64,000 nt of DNA, from positions 13,420-77,419 of the forward strand of contig JAOBWK010000065.1 in NCBI GenBank assembly GCA_025463305.1, given 5' to 3'. This document shows, one piece after another, positions 37,686-46,254 of this stretch (positions are counted from its first letter, which is position 1; every line of letters begins with the position of its first letter). The translations under genes and the position numbers were made by a program. The notes under the pieces are model-generated. The model saw only the letters and a list, made by a program, of their open reading frames with translations. It searched no databases and was not told the origin of the DNA. This DNA comes from Ilumatobacteraceae bacterium (GTDB lineage: Bacteria; Actinomycetota; Acidimicrobiia; Acidimicrobiales; Ilumatobacteraceae).

Positions 37686-38258
37686 GTGGCGACCCGCACC
37701 GGCAAGCAACGCAGCACCCAGGCTGCCGACGACGGCTCCACCGGCCTGCGCCACGTACTGGTGGTCGGCGGCACCACTGGGGAGTGGGACGACCTCGGCG
37801 CCGAGCTCTGGGCGGCGCGCCGGAGCGACCTCGCCAAGATCGCTGCCCATGCCGGGGCGATGTGGCTGACGATCCGTCCGTACTCGGCCACCGAGGGCCA
37901 CGAGACGGAGATGCAGCGGCTCATCGACGTGCGCGAGGGCTGCACCGTGGTGGTCGATCCATCCGCCGACGGGCGCACCCGGCTGCTCGCTGCGATCGAG
38001 CAGCTCCGCGACCTCCCGCCCGACGCGGTCGACGAGGCGGCCATCGCCGGTGTGTTGATGGCGCCGGCGCCCGTCGAGCCGGACCTCACCGTCGTGTTGG
38101 GATCGTCGCAGCACCTGCCACCCTCGTTGGTGTGGGAGCTGGCCTACTCCGAGATCGTGTTCATCGACACCGCCTGGACGGATCTCGCCGCGGCGCACAT
38201 CGAGCACGCGACCCTTGCGTTCTCGCGCCGCCATCGCCGCTTCGGCGGCGTGCAGTGA
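37686..38258 (+). CDS. Catalytically degenerate UppS-fold protein, proposed NgBR-like partner subunit
   Basis: The 190-residue protein aligns by eye along the UppS fold: HVLVVGGTTGEWDD in place of H-x-x-x-x-MDGNGRWA, AMWLTIRPYS for the second strand, and PDLTVVLGSSQHLPPSLVWELAYSEIVF for the RTSGE region. The catalytic Asp, the basic substrate residues and the RTSGE motif are lost. It keeps the Glu (E156) in AYSEIVF and a C-terminal RRFGG (184-188) containing RxG, both missing from the neighbouring UppS. Eukaryotic NgBR/Nus1 subunits share this pattern. It starts at GTG 34 bp from uppS, with GAGAAT 6 nt before, and recO follows after 10 nt. Confidence 0.75.
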   Translation: MATRTGKQRSTQAADDGSTGLRHVLVVGGTTGEWDDLGAELWAARRSDLAKIAAHAGAMWLTIRPYSATEGHETEMQRLIDVREGCTVVVDPSADGRTRLLAAIEQLRDLPPDAVDEAAIAGVLMAPAPVEPDLTVVLGSSQHLPPSLVWELAYSEIVFIDTAWTDLAAAHIEHATLAFSRRHRRFGGVQ

Positions 38259-38268
38259 CGGGCCGGCG

Positions 38269-38988
38269 ATGAGCGGCCTCTACCGCGAGACGGGTGTGGT
38301 GCTGCGGACCTACAAGCTCGCCGAGTCCGATCGCATCATCGTCCTGCTCACCGAAGGCCACGGCAAGATCCGCGCCGTCGCCAAGGGCGTGCGCAAGACG
38401 CACTCGAAGTTCGGGGCACGACTCGAACCGATGAGCCACGTGCGCCTCCTGCTGCACGAGGGCCGTGAGCTCGACATCGTCAACCAGGTCGATTCGGTCG
38501 ACTCGCTCGCACCGCTGCGCGCCGACCTCGACCACATGACCAAGGGCATGGCCGTGCTCGAGGCCGTCGACCAGATGTCGCTCGACCGGGAACCCAACCC
38601 GCAGCTGTACCGGATGCTCGTCGGCGTGCTGAGAACGATCTCCACCAACCCGTCGCCGCTCGTGGTGCCGGCCTTCTTCTGGAAGCTGCTCACCCTCGAA
38701 GGCGTCCGTCCCGAGCTCGACGCCTGCGTGCGCTGTGGCGAGACCGACACGCTCGTCGCGTTCGACATGGACCATGGCGGCGTGCTGTGCCGCACGTGCC
38801 GGACGGGCGCGCCGATCTCGATGGCCGCGCTGACGCTGATGCGGATGATCCTCGGCGGCCAGCTGAACGCCGCGCTCGCCGAACCGGCCTCCGCAGCCAC
38901 GCACGAAGTCAACAACCACGCCACCCGGGCCGTCGAGCACCACATCGAACGCCGGCTCCGCTCCGTCGCGGTGTTCGAACGCCACTAG
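38269..38988 (+). CDS. recO: DNA repair protein RecO
   Basis: The 239-residue protein has the RecO N-terminal OB fold (GLYRETGVVLRTYKLAESDRI, KIRAVAKGVRKTHSKFG) and a helical C-terminal half. A four-cysteine zinc site reads CVRCGETD and, after 14 residues, VLCRTC. RecO loads RecA onto SSB-coated DNA with RecR. It sits 10 nt after the UppS-like gene and is co-transcribed with it. A uppS-recO neighbourhood is common in actinobacteria. The ATG start at MSGLYRE matches family N termini. Confidence 0.93.
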   Translation: MSGLYRETGVVLRTYKLAESDRIIVLLTEGHGKIRAVAKGVRKTHSKFGARLEPMSHVRLLLHEGRELDIVNQVDSVDSLAPLRADLDHMTKGMAVLEAVDQMSLDREPNPQLYRMLVGVLRTISTNPSPLVVPAFFWKLLTLEGVRPELDACVRCGETDTLVAFDMDHGGVLCRTCRTGAPISMAALTLMRMILGGQLNAALAEPASAATHEVNNHATRAVEHHIERRLRSVAVFERH

Positions 38989-39012
38989 CCGCACCCGCGG
39001 GTCGACGCGGCG

Positions 39013-40116
39013 TCAGCCGGCGACGGTCGTGGTCGACGTCGCTGCGCTCGGGTCGAGGAGCGTGGTCGTGGTCTCGGGCAGCGTGGTCGGGGTCACGAAC
39101 GGGACGGCCGGGTAGGAGGCGAAGATCGGCGCGTGATCGCAGTTCTGGATGTCGCCGTAGTTGTACTGGACGGCGGCGTCGTCGGGGATCGACTCGTCGC
39201 CGAGTGGCGTCAGGTTGACCTGGATGCCGTCGTGATCGATCTCTCGGGAGGTCACGTGCACGCCGCCGAGGCCGTCGGGCGTGGCGGTGCGCAGCACGTA
39301 GTAGCGGCGCCCCGATGCCTGGTCGCACAGCACGCCTGAGAACGGTCCGTTCTGATCGATGGTGAACGTGAACGGCTTGCCGTTCGCCGTCCACTGCGCC
39401 AGGCAGCGGCCGTTGCCGGACGCCGGGTCGGGCGACAGGAAGGTGGCCGTTGCCATCCCCGGGGCGCCCGGCGTGATGGCCAGCACGATCAGCGGTGGCG
39501 CCACCTCGGCGCCGAGCGAGGAGTCCACGTCCTCCCACGAGATCGAGACCGGACCGCTGCCCCCGGGTGCGAGCGCGACGTCGCTGGCGTTGGCGCCGCC
39601 GCGCTGCAGGAACACGTGCGGCACCCCGTCGGCCGCGGTGTACTCGGTGACGGTGTCCTGCACGCCGTCGCCGTCGATGTCGCCGATGATCCGCGTGCCG
39701 ATGCTGACCCCGCCCGGGATCGTGGTGGCACCGGGGCAGACGGCGACCGGCGCGGCCGTCCCACCGACGGTCGAACCGGCCGGGGCCGACACCACGGGAT
39801 CGGCCGGAGCCACCGTGATGTTCGCGATCGTGATCGGGATCGAGATGACCTCGTCGGGCGCCGTCGGGTCGGTGATGACCTGCTCCGACGACTGCGGCAG
39901 TGGGCCGGTCGGCTCGACGATGGGGATCGAGATCACCGGCGACGACGATGTCGTCGTCTGCGCTGCGCTGCCACAGGCGGCCAGCGATGAGGCCGCCACG
40001 GCGCAGATCGCGACGCGCATCGTGAGGCCGATCTGGCGCCGCGAACCGGAGAAACCCCTGCAACGGACGACCACCGGACCATCTTGCACGTTTTCATCAA
40101 CGCGTTCGTGACTCAT
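39013..40116 (-). CDS. Secreted lipoprotein with an acidic DxDxDG motif, function unknown
   Basis: The 367-residue precursor has a basic N region containing SRRQIGLTM, a hydrophobic segment and the lipobox LAACG near residue 49. The paired Arg before the hydrophobic core could make it a Tat signal. The mature part is rich in Thr, Ser, Pro and Val, with a DIDGDGVQDTV loop like calcium-binding FG-GAP/dockerin sites and several Cys (AVCPGA, GRCLAQ, VLCDQA, QNCDHA) that may pair. A Thr-rich tail ends it. The ATG at 40116 has AAGGGGA 8 nt upstream; an internal ATG at 40020 would start nearer the signal peptide. No family is recognised. It is probably surface exposed. Confidence 0.68.
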   Translation of the reverse strand: MSHERVDENVQDGPVVVRCRGFSGSRRQIGLTMRVAICAVAASSLAACGSAAQTTTSSSPVISIPIVEPTGPLPQSSEQVITDPTAPDEVISIPITIANITVAPADPVVSAPAGSTVGGTAAPVAVCPGATTIPGGVSIGTRIIGDIDGDGVQDTVTEYTAADGVPHVFLQRGGANASDVALAPGGSGPVSISWEDVDSSLGAEVAPPLIVLAITPGAPGMATATFLSPDPASGNGRCLAQWTANGKPFTFTIDQNGPFSGVLCDQASGRRYYVLRTATPDGLGGVHVTSREIDHDGIQVNLTPLGDESIPDDAAVQYNYGDIQNCDHAPIFASYPAVPFVTPTTLPETTTTLLDPSAATSTTTVAG

Positions 40117-40129
40117 CGTGTGGTCCCCT

Positions 40130-40135
40130 TAGCCT
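40130..40135 (+). promoter_or_regulatory. -10 box of glyS
   Basis: TAGCCT ends 7 nt before the glyS ATG, without a Shine-Dalgarno sequence. It lies in the 26-bp gap opposite the Shine-Dalgarno region of the divergent lipoprotein gene. Confidence 0.6.
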
Positions 40136-40142
40136 TGCTGCC

Positions 40143-41453
40143 ATGCCCGCGACCGAGCTCGATCAGATCGTCAATCTCTGCAAACGACGGGGGTTCGTGT
40201 ACCCGTCGGCCGAGATCTACGGCGGCTTTCGCTCGAGCTACGACTACGGCCCCCTCGGCTCGCTCATGCTCCGCAACGTCAAGGACGCGTGGGTCCGCTC
40301 GATGGTGCAGACCCGCGACGACGTCGTGTTGATCGATGCCTCGATCCTCTCGCCGCCCCAGGTGTGGGAGGCCAGCGGCCACCTCGCCAACTTCACCGAT
40401 CCGCTCGTCGACTGCACCAACTGCAAGCAGCGCTTCCGCGAAGACCACCTCACCGATCCGAACGTCTGCCCCAACTGCGGTGCCAAGGGCTCCTTCACAC
40501 CTGCACGCGCGTTCAACCTGATGTTCAAGACCCAGGCCGGCCCGGTCGAGGGGTCCGGCGCCGACGTCTACCTGCGTCCGGAGACCGCGCAGGGCATGTT
40601 CTTGAACTTCGCCAACGTGCTCCAGACCAGCCGCAAGAAGCCGCCGTTCGGCATCGCGCAAGTCGGCAAGAGCTTCCGCAACGAGATCACGCCCGGCAAC
40701 TTCATCTTCCGCACCCGCGAGTTCGAGCAGATGGAGATGGAGTTCTTCGTGCCCCCGGCGGAAGGGCCGAAGTGGTACGAGTACTGGTGCCAGAACCGGC
40801 TCAACTGGTACATCGACCTCGGCATCCCAGCCGACATGCTGATGCTGCGCCCGCACGACGCCGACGAGCTCAGCCACTACTCGACGGGCACCTCGGACGT
40901 GGAGTTCAAGTTCCCGTGGGGCTGGGGCGAGCTCGAGGGCATCGCCCAGCGCACCGACTACGACCTCAAGCAGCACGCCCAGCACAGCGGCCAGAAGCTC
41001 GAGTACTTCGACCAGGCCACGAACGAGCGCTACGTCCCGTTCGTGATCGAGCCGGCCGCCGGCGCCACGCGCACGATGGCCGCGTTCCTCCTTGCCGCGT
41101 ACGACGAGGACGTCGTCAACGACGAGACCCGCACGGTGCTGCGGCTCCACCCGCGCCTGTCGCCGTACAAGGTGGCGGTGTTGCCGCTGTCGAAGAAGGA
41201 CACGCTCACGCCGTTGGCCAAGAAGATCTACGCCACGCTCGGCGAGCGCTACATGTGCGACTACGACGAGACCCAGGCCATCGGCCGCCGCTACCGCCGC
41301 CAGGACGAGATCGGTACGCCGCTGTGCGTGACGGTCGACTTCGACTCGCTCGACGACGATGCGGTGACGGTGCGCGACCGCGACACCACCGAGCAGGTCC
41401 GGGTGCCCATCGCCGACCTCCTGGGCACCGTCAGCGCCAAGCTCGGCTTCTAG
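40143..41453 (+). CDS. glyS: Glycyl-tRNA synthetase (homodimeric type)
   Basis: The 436-residue class II synthetase charges tRNA-Gly. It is the single-chain eukaryote/archaea-like form and not the alpha2beta2 GlyQ/GlyS form. Motif 1 lies near FVYPSAEIYGGFRSSYDYGPLG (start), and a Cys4 insertion reads DCTNCKQRF and VCPNCGAKG (about 89-112). Motif 2 is FRNEITPGNFIFRTREFEQMEMEFF, and motif 3 is near AGATRTMAAFLLA. An anticodon-binding domain occupies about 330-436. The uppS/recO/glyS neighbourhood is common in actinobacteria. Expression is predicted to be leaderless. Confidence 0.95.
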   Translation: MPATELDQIVNLCKRRGFVYPSAEIYGGFRSSYDYGPLGSLMLRNVKDAWVRSMVQTRDDVVLIDASILSPPQVWEASGHLANFTDPLVDCTNCKQRFREDHLTDPNVCPNCGAKGSFTPARAFNLMFKTQAGPVEGSGADVYLRPETAQGMFLNFANVLQTSRKKPPFGIAQVGKSFRNEITPGNFIFRTREFEQMEMEFFVPPAEGPKWYEYWCQNRLNWYIDLGIPADMLMLRPHDADELSHYSTGTSDVEFKFPWGWGELEGIAQRTDYDLKQHAQHSGQKLEYFDQATNERYVPFVIEPAAGATRTMAAFLLAAYDEDVVNDETRTVLRLHPRLSPYKVAVLPLSKKDTLTPLAKKIYATLGERYMCDYDETQAIGRRYRRQDEIGTPLCVTVDFDSLDDDAVTVRDRDTTEQVRVPIADLLGTVSAKLGF

Positions 41454-41457
41454 ACGA

Positions 41458-42081
41458 TCAGGTCGAGGCGAACGCGCCGTCGATGACGCTGCCGGCGAGC
41501 AGGGTCAGCACGGCTGCAGCGCCGACCACCCCGAGCGCCGCGGCGCGGTGGCGGCGCGTCGAGCACGCGACACCGATGACGGCGGCGATGACCATCTCCA
41601 CGATGCCGGCCCAGCGCAGTGCGGGGTTGCCGACGAACCACGTGAGGTGAACGCCCTCGCCGACGAGGGTGCCGCCCACGAGTGCGAGCGACGGGCCGCG
41701 CCACTCCGGCCGGCGGCGGGCGATGTGTCCGGCCGCACCGAACACGCTGCCGGCCATCACGCCGGCGAGCGACCAGATGATCGCGCTCCGAGCATTCGAC
41801 GCGCTGTGCTCGAACCAGCCGACCGCGAGGTAGTACGTGCACGACGCGACCACGAGCTCGATCGCGCCGCCCACGGCGGCTGGCGCGGGTCGGATCGCCG
41901 GCAGCGCGGCGCCGAGCGCGAAGGCGGCCAGCGCCCACATCACGCCGGAGTTGGCGAGCACACCCCAACCGCCGGGGAGCACGCCCTGGAGGATCTGGGT
42001 CCCTGTGCCGAGCGCTGCACCTGCCGCGATCGCACCGACGACGGTGATCGTCGCGGTGGTCAGCGCCCGGCGGTCACGCAT
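41458..42081 (-). CDS. Multispan membrane protein (DUF6518-like)
   Basis: The 207-residue protein has about six hydrophobic helices, with the conserved-looking segments GVLANSGVMWALAAFALGA and ASCTYYLAVGWFEHSA. It resembles the DUF6518 group by pattern; this is a memory-based match. Function is unknown. Its ATG lies within the last 22 nt of the TauD-like gene on the same strand, so the two are likely co-translated. The glyS stop is 4 nt from its own stop on the opposite strand. Confidence 0.72.
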   Translation of the reverse strand: MRDRRALTTATITVVGAIAAGAALGTGTQILQGVLPGGWGVLANSGVMWALAAFALGAALPAIRPAPAAVGGAIELVVASCTYYLAVGWFEHSASNARSAIIWSLAGVMAGSVFGAAGHIARRRPEWRGPSLALVGGTLVGEGVHLTWFVGNPALRWAGIVEMVIAAVIGVACSTRRHRAAALGVVGAAAVLTLLAGSVIDGAFAST

Positions 42082-42875
42082 CGGCGCATCACCCTTCGCT
42101 GCGGATGATGATCAGTCAGGGCGCGGTGGCAGGTCGTGGTCTCGTCCCAGATGACGAAGTCGCCCGGTCGCCAACGCCAACGCATCTGCACCTGCGGATC
42201 GTCGAGGCGCCGGTTCAGCCGTTCCAGCAGCGAGCCGTCGGCGCCCGCCGGGCCGACGATGTGCGTCGTCGACAGCGGCGAGAGGAACAGGCTGCGCCGT
42301 CCGGTCGCCGGATGGATCCGCACGAGCGGCTGCTCGAGGCGTGGGTGCTCGGCGCGCAGCCGATCGACGACGGTGCGCCCGTGGTGCCGCTCGATCGAGG
42401 CGAGCAGGCTCGGGTCCGGGGCATGCACGGCCGTCAGCCGATCACACTGCTCTCGTTCCGCGTCGGTCAGACCGTCGTACACGGCGGCGGTGCTCGCCCA
42501 CAGCGTGTCGCCGCCGAACTCGGGGATCGTCACCGCGTGCAGGAAGCCGAGCACCGGTCCCTCGCGCAACCAGCTCTGGTCGGTGTGCCAGGGGAACCCG
42601 GCGGGTGGACGGGCTTCGGTGTCCTCGATGGTCGACACCGCCTGGTGCCGGCCGATCAGCACGTGCACGGGCGAGCGCAGGATCGGCGCGAACGACTCGG
42701 CGACGGCCGCGTGCTGGGCAGCACTCAGGAACTCGTCGCGGAGCACGACGACGTGGTGCTCCGCGAGGCACGCCCGGAGCACCTCCAGATCGATGTCCCC
42801 GAGTGGACGGGTGAGGTCGAGACCGGCGACCTCGACGCCGATGGTCGCGGTGATGCGCGTGAGGAGGGGATGCAT
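42060..42875 (-). CDS. TauD/TfdA-family Fe(II)/2-oxoglutarate dioxygenase
   Basis: The 271-residue oxygenase is typical in size. The iron ligands are H-x-D in FPWHTDQSW (about 95-97) and the distal His in TTTCHRAL near 254. The 2-oxoglutarate Arg lies in HPQRRVMRRC. An EFGGDTLWAS segment and the Thr/Trp substrate-pocket pattern place it in TauD/TfdA. Substrates of this family include taurine, alkyl sulfates and aryloxyacetates; none can be assigned. It is unlike the two-domain dioxygenase at 2.5-3.7 kb. The ATG is chosen by family N-terminal length; no clear Shine-Dalgarno sequence is present. Confidence 0.83.
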   Translation of the reverse strand: MHPLLTRITATIGVEVAGLDLTRPLGDIDLEVLRACLAEHHVVVLRDEFLSAAQHAAVAESFAPILRSPVHVLIGRHQAVSTIEDTEARPPAGFPWHTDQSWLREGPVLGFLHAVTIPEFGGDTLWASTAAVYDGLTDAEREQCDRLTAVHAPDPSLLASIERHHGRTVVDRLRAEHPRLEQPLVRIHPATGRRSLFLSPLSTTHIVGPAGADGSLLERLNRRLDDPQVQMRWRWRPGDFVIWDETTTCHRALTDHHPQRRVMRRCVTAGR

Positions 42876-42981
42876 GGTTCCATCCAAGGGATCGGCGACG
42901 GTCGGCACATCGTCCGTCCGGCCGGTTCCGTGCGCCACCGCATCGTCCTTTCGGCCGATCCTTCGCTCAGCAGGCGCTGGG

Positions 42982-42987
42982 TATCGT
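42982..42987 (+). promoter_or_regulatory. -10 box of the NarL-type two-component operon
   Basis: TATCGT ends exactly 6 nt before the GTG at 42994. It fixes the start of the sensor kinase within a long open frame and predicts a leaderless mRNA. Confidence 0.55.
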
Positions 42988-42993
42988 GCTGGC

Positions 42994-44169
42994 GTGGACG
43001 CCGGACGCACCGCCAACCCGCTCGCCGCGGGCCTGCGCGTGGTGTTCGTCGCCGTGGTCGCCGTCGGCGCGTTGGTCGACCTCTGGCTGCTCGGCGGCAC
43101 ACGGAGCCAATCGTCGCTCTCGGTCCTCGCCGGCATCGCCGACATCGGACGCACCTGGAGCCTGGCCTTGGCGGGCATCGCGATCGCGGGCGCGGTCTGG
43201 GCGCGGTGGCCGGGCACGGTCGTGTTCGCCGGACTCGCCGCATCGGGCCTGTCGCTGCTCGCCACCGCGAACGCGCCGCGGCACGGGCTGCGCTTCGGGC
43301 TGTTCACCGAGTGCGTGGTCCTGCCGGTGCTGTTCGGCGCGGTGCTCGCCGGTTCGTCGCGTTGGCGGGGGTGGGTCGGCGCCGCGATCGTCATCGCGGC
43401 GGAGGCGCTGCCGCTCCGGGCGGATGACTCGCCGGTGCGCGCGATCCTCGCGATCTCGATGTTCGTGCTCCTCGGCACGGCAGCCGTCGCCGTGGCGTAC
43501 ATGCGGATCCGCGACCGGGAACGCTCCACGAGCATCGAGCGCGCCAGGCAGGACGAGCGGCTCGATCTCGCCCGCGAGCTCCACGACGTCGTCGGCCATC
43601 ACGTGACCGGCATCGTGGTCCTCGCCCAGGCGAGCCGCTTCACGTCGGCGAACGGTGCCGCCGGCGATCCGGAGGCCACCGATCGCGCCTTCGCCGCGAT
43701 CGAGCAGGCCGGCCAGGAGACGCTGCACTCGATCCGCCGCCTCGTGGGGTTGCTGCGCACGGAGGTCGTCGTCACCGCGCCGCCGCGGCTGGCCGGCATC
43801 GAGCAACTGGTGGTCGAGCTGCGCAGCACCCACCCGATGGCCGTGCTGATCGCCGACGAGCGGATCCGGACGATGTGGCTGCCCGATGATCTCGCGTTCA
43901 CGGTCCACCGTCTCGTGCAGGAGGCGAGCACGAACGTGCGCAAGCACGGCGATCCCCATCAGCCGGTCACGTTCTCGTTGCGCTCGACGGGAGTGATCGT
44001 CGACCTCGTCGTCGACAACGTGTCGCTCCACGCCGCCAACGGCGACGGGTTCGGCATCACCGGGATGCGCGAGCGCGTCGATGCGCTGGGCGGCACGTTC
44101 CGCGCCGGCGCCGAGGGTGCCCGCTGGGTCCTCCGGGTCGTGCTACCGGTCGGCGTGCCGGTCGGATGA
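42994..44169 (+). CDS. NarL-system sensor histidine kinase (HisKA_3)
   Basis: The 391-residue kinase has about five to six membrane helices in residues 10-165. The HisKA_3 dimerisation domain with LARELHDVVGHHVTGIV (phospho-His about 197) follows, then a compact HATPase domain (LVQEASTNVRKHG, DGFGITGMRERVDALGG). The signal sensed is unknown; the sensor appears to be within the membrane. It forms a unit with the following LuxR-type regulator through an ATGA overlap. The GTG start is set by TATCGT 6 nt upstream. Confidence 0.87.
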   Translation: MDAGRTANPLAAGLRVVFVAVVAVGALVDLWLLGGTRSQSSLSVLAGIADIGRTWSLALAGIAIAGAVWARWPGTVVFAGLAASGLSLLATANAPRHGLRFGLFTECVVLPVLFGAVLAGSSRWRGWVGAAIVIAAEALPLRADDSPVRAILAISMFVLLGTAAVAVAYMRIRDRERSTSIERARQDERLDLARELHDVVGHHVTGIVVLAQASRFTSANGAAGDPEATDRAFAAIEQAGQETLHSIRRLVGLLRTEVVVTAPPRLAGIEQLVVELRSTHPMAVLIADERIRTMWLPDDLAFTVHRLVQEASTNVRKHGDPHQPVTFSLRSTGVIVDLVVDNVSLHAANGDGFGITGMRERVDALGGTFRAGAEGARWVLRVVLPVGVPVG

Positions 44170-44807
44170 TCCGCGTCCTGCTCGCCGACGATCAGGCGAT
44201 GGTGCGCGCCGGCTTTCGGATGATCATCGACAGCCAGGACGACATGGAGGTGGTCGGGGAGACCGACAACGGTCGACGCGCCGTCGAGCTCGCCCGCGAG
44301 CTGCGGCCCGACGTGTGCCTGTTCGACATCCGGATGCCCGTGCTCGACGGGCTCGCCGCGACCCGGCTGCTGGCGGGGCCCGATGTCGCCGATCCGTGCC
44401 GGGTGGTGATCGCCACCACGTTCGACACCGACGAGTACGTCGAGACGGCACTGCGCAACGGCGCGGTCGGGTTCATCCTCAAGGACAGCGGTCCACAGCT
44501 GCTCCTCGAGGCGATCCGCGCTGCGGCGCTCGGCGATGCGCTGATCTCGCCGGCGATCACGGTGCGCTACCTCGACCGGTTCGTCGCGAGAGACGCCCGA
44601 CCGTCCATGCCGACCGACCTGCTGTCCGAGCGCGAGCTCGACGTCGCTCGTGCCGTGGCACGCGGGCGCAGCAACCAGGAGATCGCGGACGAGCTCTTCG
44701 TGTCCCTGTCGACGGTGAAGACGCACCTCGCGAGCATCCAGACCAAGCTGCGCGTGCGCAACCGCGTCGAGATCGCGATCTGGGTGCTGCAGCACCGCGC
44801 CGGCTGA
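44166..44807 (+). CDS. NarL/LuxR-family response regulator
   Basis: The 213-residue regulator has a receiver domain (LADDQ, Asp54 in VCLFDIRMP, Thr in ATTFD, Lys in ILKDSG) and a C-terminal LuxR helix-turn-helix (LSERELDVARAVARGRSNQEIADEL, then STVKTHLASIQTKL). It is co-translated with its cognate kinase. Target genes are not evident, and no palindromic site was recognised at the operon promoter. The stop codon lies in a hairpin shared with the convergent kinase gene. Confidence 0.92.
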   Translation: MIRVLLADDQAMVRAGFRMIIDSQDDMEVVGETDNGRRAVELARELRPDVCLFDIRMPVLDGLAATRLLAGPDVADPCRVVIATTFDTDEYVETALRNGAVGFILKDSGPQLLLEAIRAAALGDALISPAITVRYLDRFVARDARPSMPTDLLSERELDVARAVARGRSNQEIADELFVSLSTVKTHLASIQTKLRVRNRVEIAIWVLQHRAG

Positions 44808-44825
44808 GCCGCGCCGGCGCGTCAG
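44804..44825. terminator. Hairpin spanning two convergent stop codons
   Basis: CTGA-gc-CGCGCC is followed immediately by GGCGCG-TCAG. The GC-rich palindrome is flanked by the regulator stop (44805-44807) and the complement of the kinase stop (44822-44824). Loop formation would open the centre. There is no U-run. Confidence 0.4.
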
Positions 44826-46198
44826 GCCACGATCGGCAGGCGCAGCGCCAACCGGGCTCCACCGGTCGGCGACCGGGTGGCCATGACCGTGCCGCCCATC
44901 GCCTCGACCAGCTCCTTGACGATGGCCAGGCCGAGGCCGCTGGAGCTCTCGTGACGGGTCGGCTGCGACCTCGCCACGTAGAGCCGGTCGAACACGTGGG
45001 GCAGGTCGGCGTCGGGGATGCCGGGCCCGTCGTCGTCGACGGCGAGCACCGCCCACGCGCCGTCGCGTGCCGCCGTGATGGTCACCGTCGACCGGGCGTA
45101 CTTCAGCGCGTTCTCGAGCAGGTTCGCCGCCACCTGGGCGAGCCGATCGTGATCGGCGATCACCGTCAGCTGCCCGCCGCCGACACGGTGGATGGACACG
45201 TTGCGGTCCGCTGCGTCGGGCTCGAACCCTTCGCCGGCGACGTTCGCGAGGGCCACCAGGTCGAGCCGCTCGGGCTGCAGGGAGAAGCCCTTCGCGCGCA
45301 GCTTGGCGAGATCGAGCAGATCCGCGACGAGCCGCTCGAGCCGACGCGCTTCGTTGCGGATGACCGACGCCGCGCGCTGCGGATCGGCCGCGCCGTCGCT
45401 GATCGCCTCCGCGTAACCTCGGATCGAGGTGAGCGGCGTGCGCAGGTCGTGCGAGACCGACAGCAGGAACTGCTGCTCCAGCACGCGGGCGCGCTCGAGC
45501 TCGACGGCCATCACGTTGACCGAGCGGGCCAGCTCGGCGAGCTCGTCGTGATCGTGGGCCGGCGGCTCGCGCAGCCGGGTCGACAGCTCGCCGCGGGCGA
45601 TGCTCATCGTCGCCTGGCTGGCCTCTCGGATCGGCTTGGTCAACCGCCGGCCGAGGATGATCGCCGCGGCGATGCCGAGCGCCAGCGTCGCGAGTGCGGC
45701 CAGGAAGAACGTGCGCCAGGCAGCTGTCAGCGCCGACGCGGCCTGGCGCGACAGCACCACCACCACGAGCCGCCCGTTGGAGAGCACCTCGGGTGCGGCT
45801 GCGTACACGAGCTTGCCGCTGGTGCCGGACACGACGTTGCCGGCCCGGAGTCGGGTCACCGAGAAGATCGCCGGGTCGATCTGCTTCGGCAGCTGGTCCG
45901 TGCCGAGCAGACCGCCCTGCCCGTCGGCGGTCAGCACGGCGATGCCGTCGACGTCCAACGCGGTGCGGAACAGGTTCAGCTGGCGCAGCACCCGACGCAA
46001 CGCTGCCGGTGTCCCGTTGTCGAGCGCAGTGTCGACGACCTGATCGAGGTTGGCGGCGATCGCCGTTGCCTGTCGACGCACCTCGACCAGCGTCGTGTGC
46101 CGGGCGCGGAGGTTGCCGACCGCGACCGTGCCGAAGCCGGACAGCACGAGCGTGAACAGCACGACCGCCGTGATGACGACCGCCAGGCGCCGCGTCAT
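44822..46198 (-). CDS. Sensor histidine kinase (HAMP-HisKA-HATPase)
   Basis: The 458-residue kinase has a first helix at about 5-27, an extracytoplasmic sensor domain of about 130 residues and a second helix near 160-185. HAMP is followed by HisKA with LLSVSHDLRTPLTSIRGYAEAI (phospho-His about 249) and by HATPase with NLLENALKYA, VDDDGPGIPD and SSGLGLAIVKEL. It belongs with the OmpR-type regulator encoded 56 nt upstream. The ATG at MTRRLAVV starts right before the first helix. The frame is open further back, but the additional residues look non-coding. Confidence 0.87.
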   Translation of the reverse strand: MTRRLAVVITAVVLFTLVLSGFGTVAVGNLRARHTTLVEVRRQATAIAANLDQVVDTALDNGTPAALRRVLRQLNLFRTALDVDGIAVLTADGQGGLLGTDQLPKQIDPAIFSVTRLRAGNVVSGTSGKLVYAAAPEVLSNGRLVVVVLSRQAASALTAAWRTFFLAALATLALGIAAAIILGRRLTKPIREASQATMSIARGELSTRLREPPAHDHDELAELARSVNVMAVELERARVLEQQFLLSVSHDLRTPLTSIRGYAEAISDGAADPQRAASVIRNEARRLERLVADLLDLAKLRAKGFSLQPERLDLVALANVAGEGFEPDAADRNVSIHRVGGGQLTVIADHDRLAQVAANLLENALKYARSTVTITAARDGAWAVLAVDDDGPGIPDADLPHVFDRLYVARSQPTRHESSSGLGLAIVKELVEAMGGTVMATRSPTGGARLALRLPIVA

Positions 46199-46254
46199 CG
46201 GGCCGGGCGATTCGTCATGGAGGAACAGCCTGGTCCGGGCATGTGAGGGAAGTG

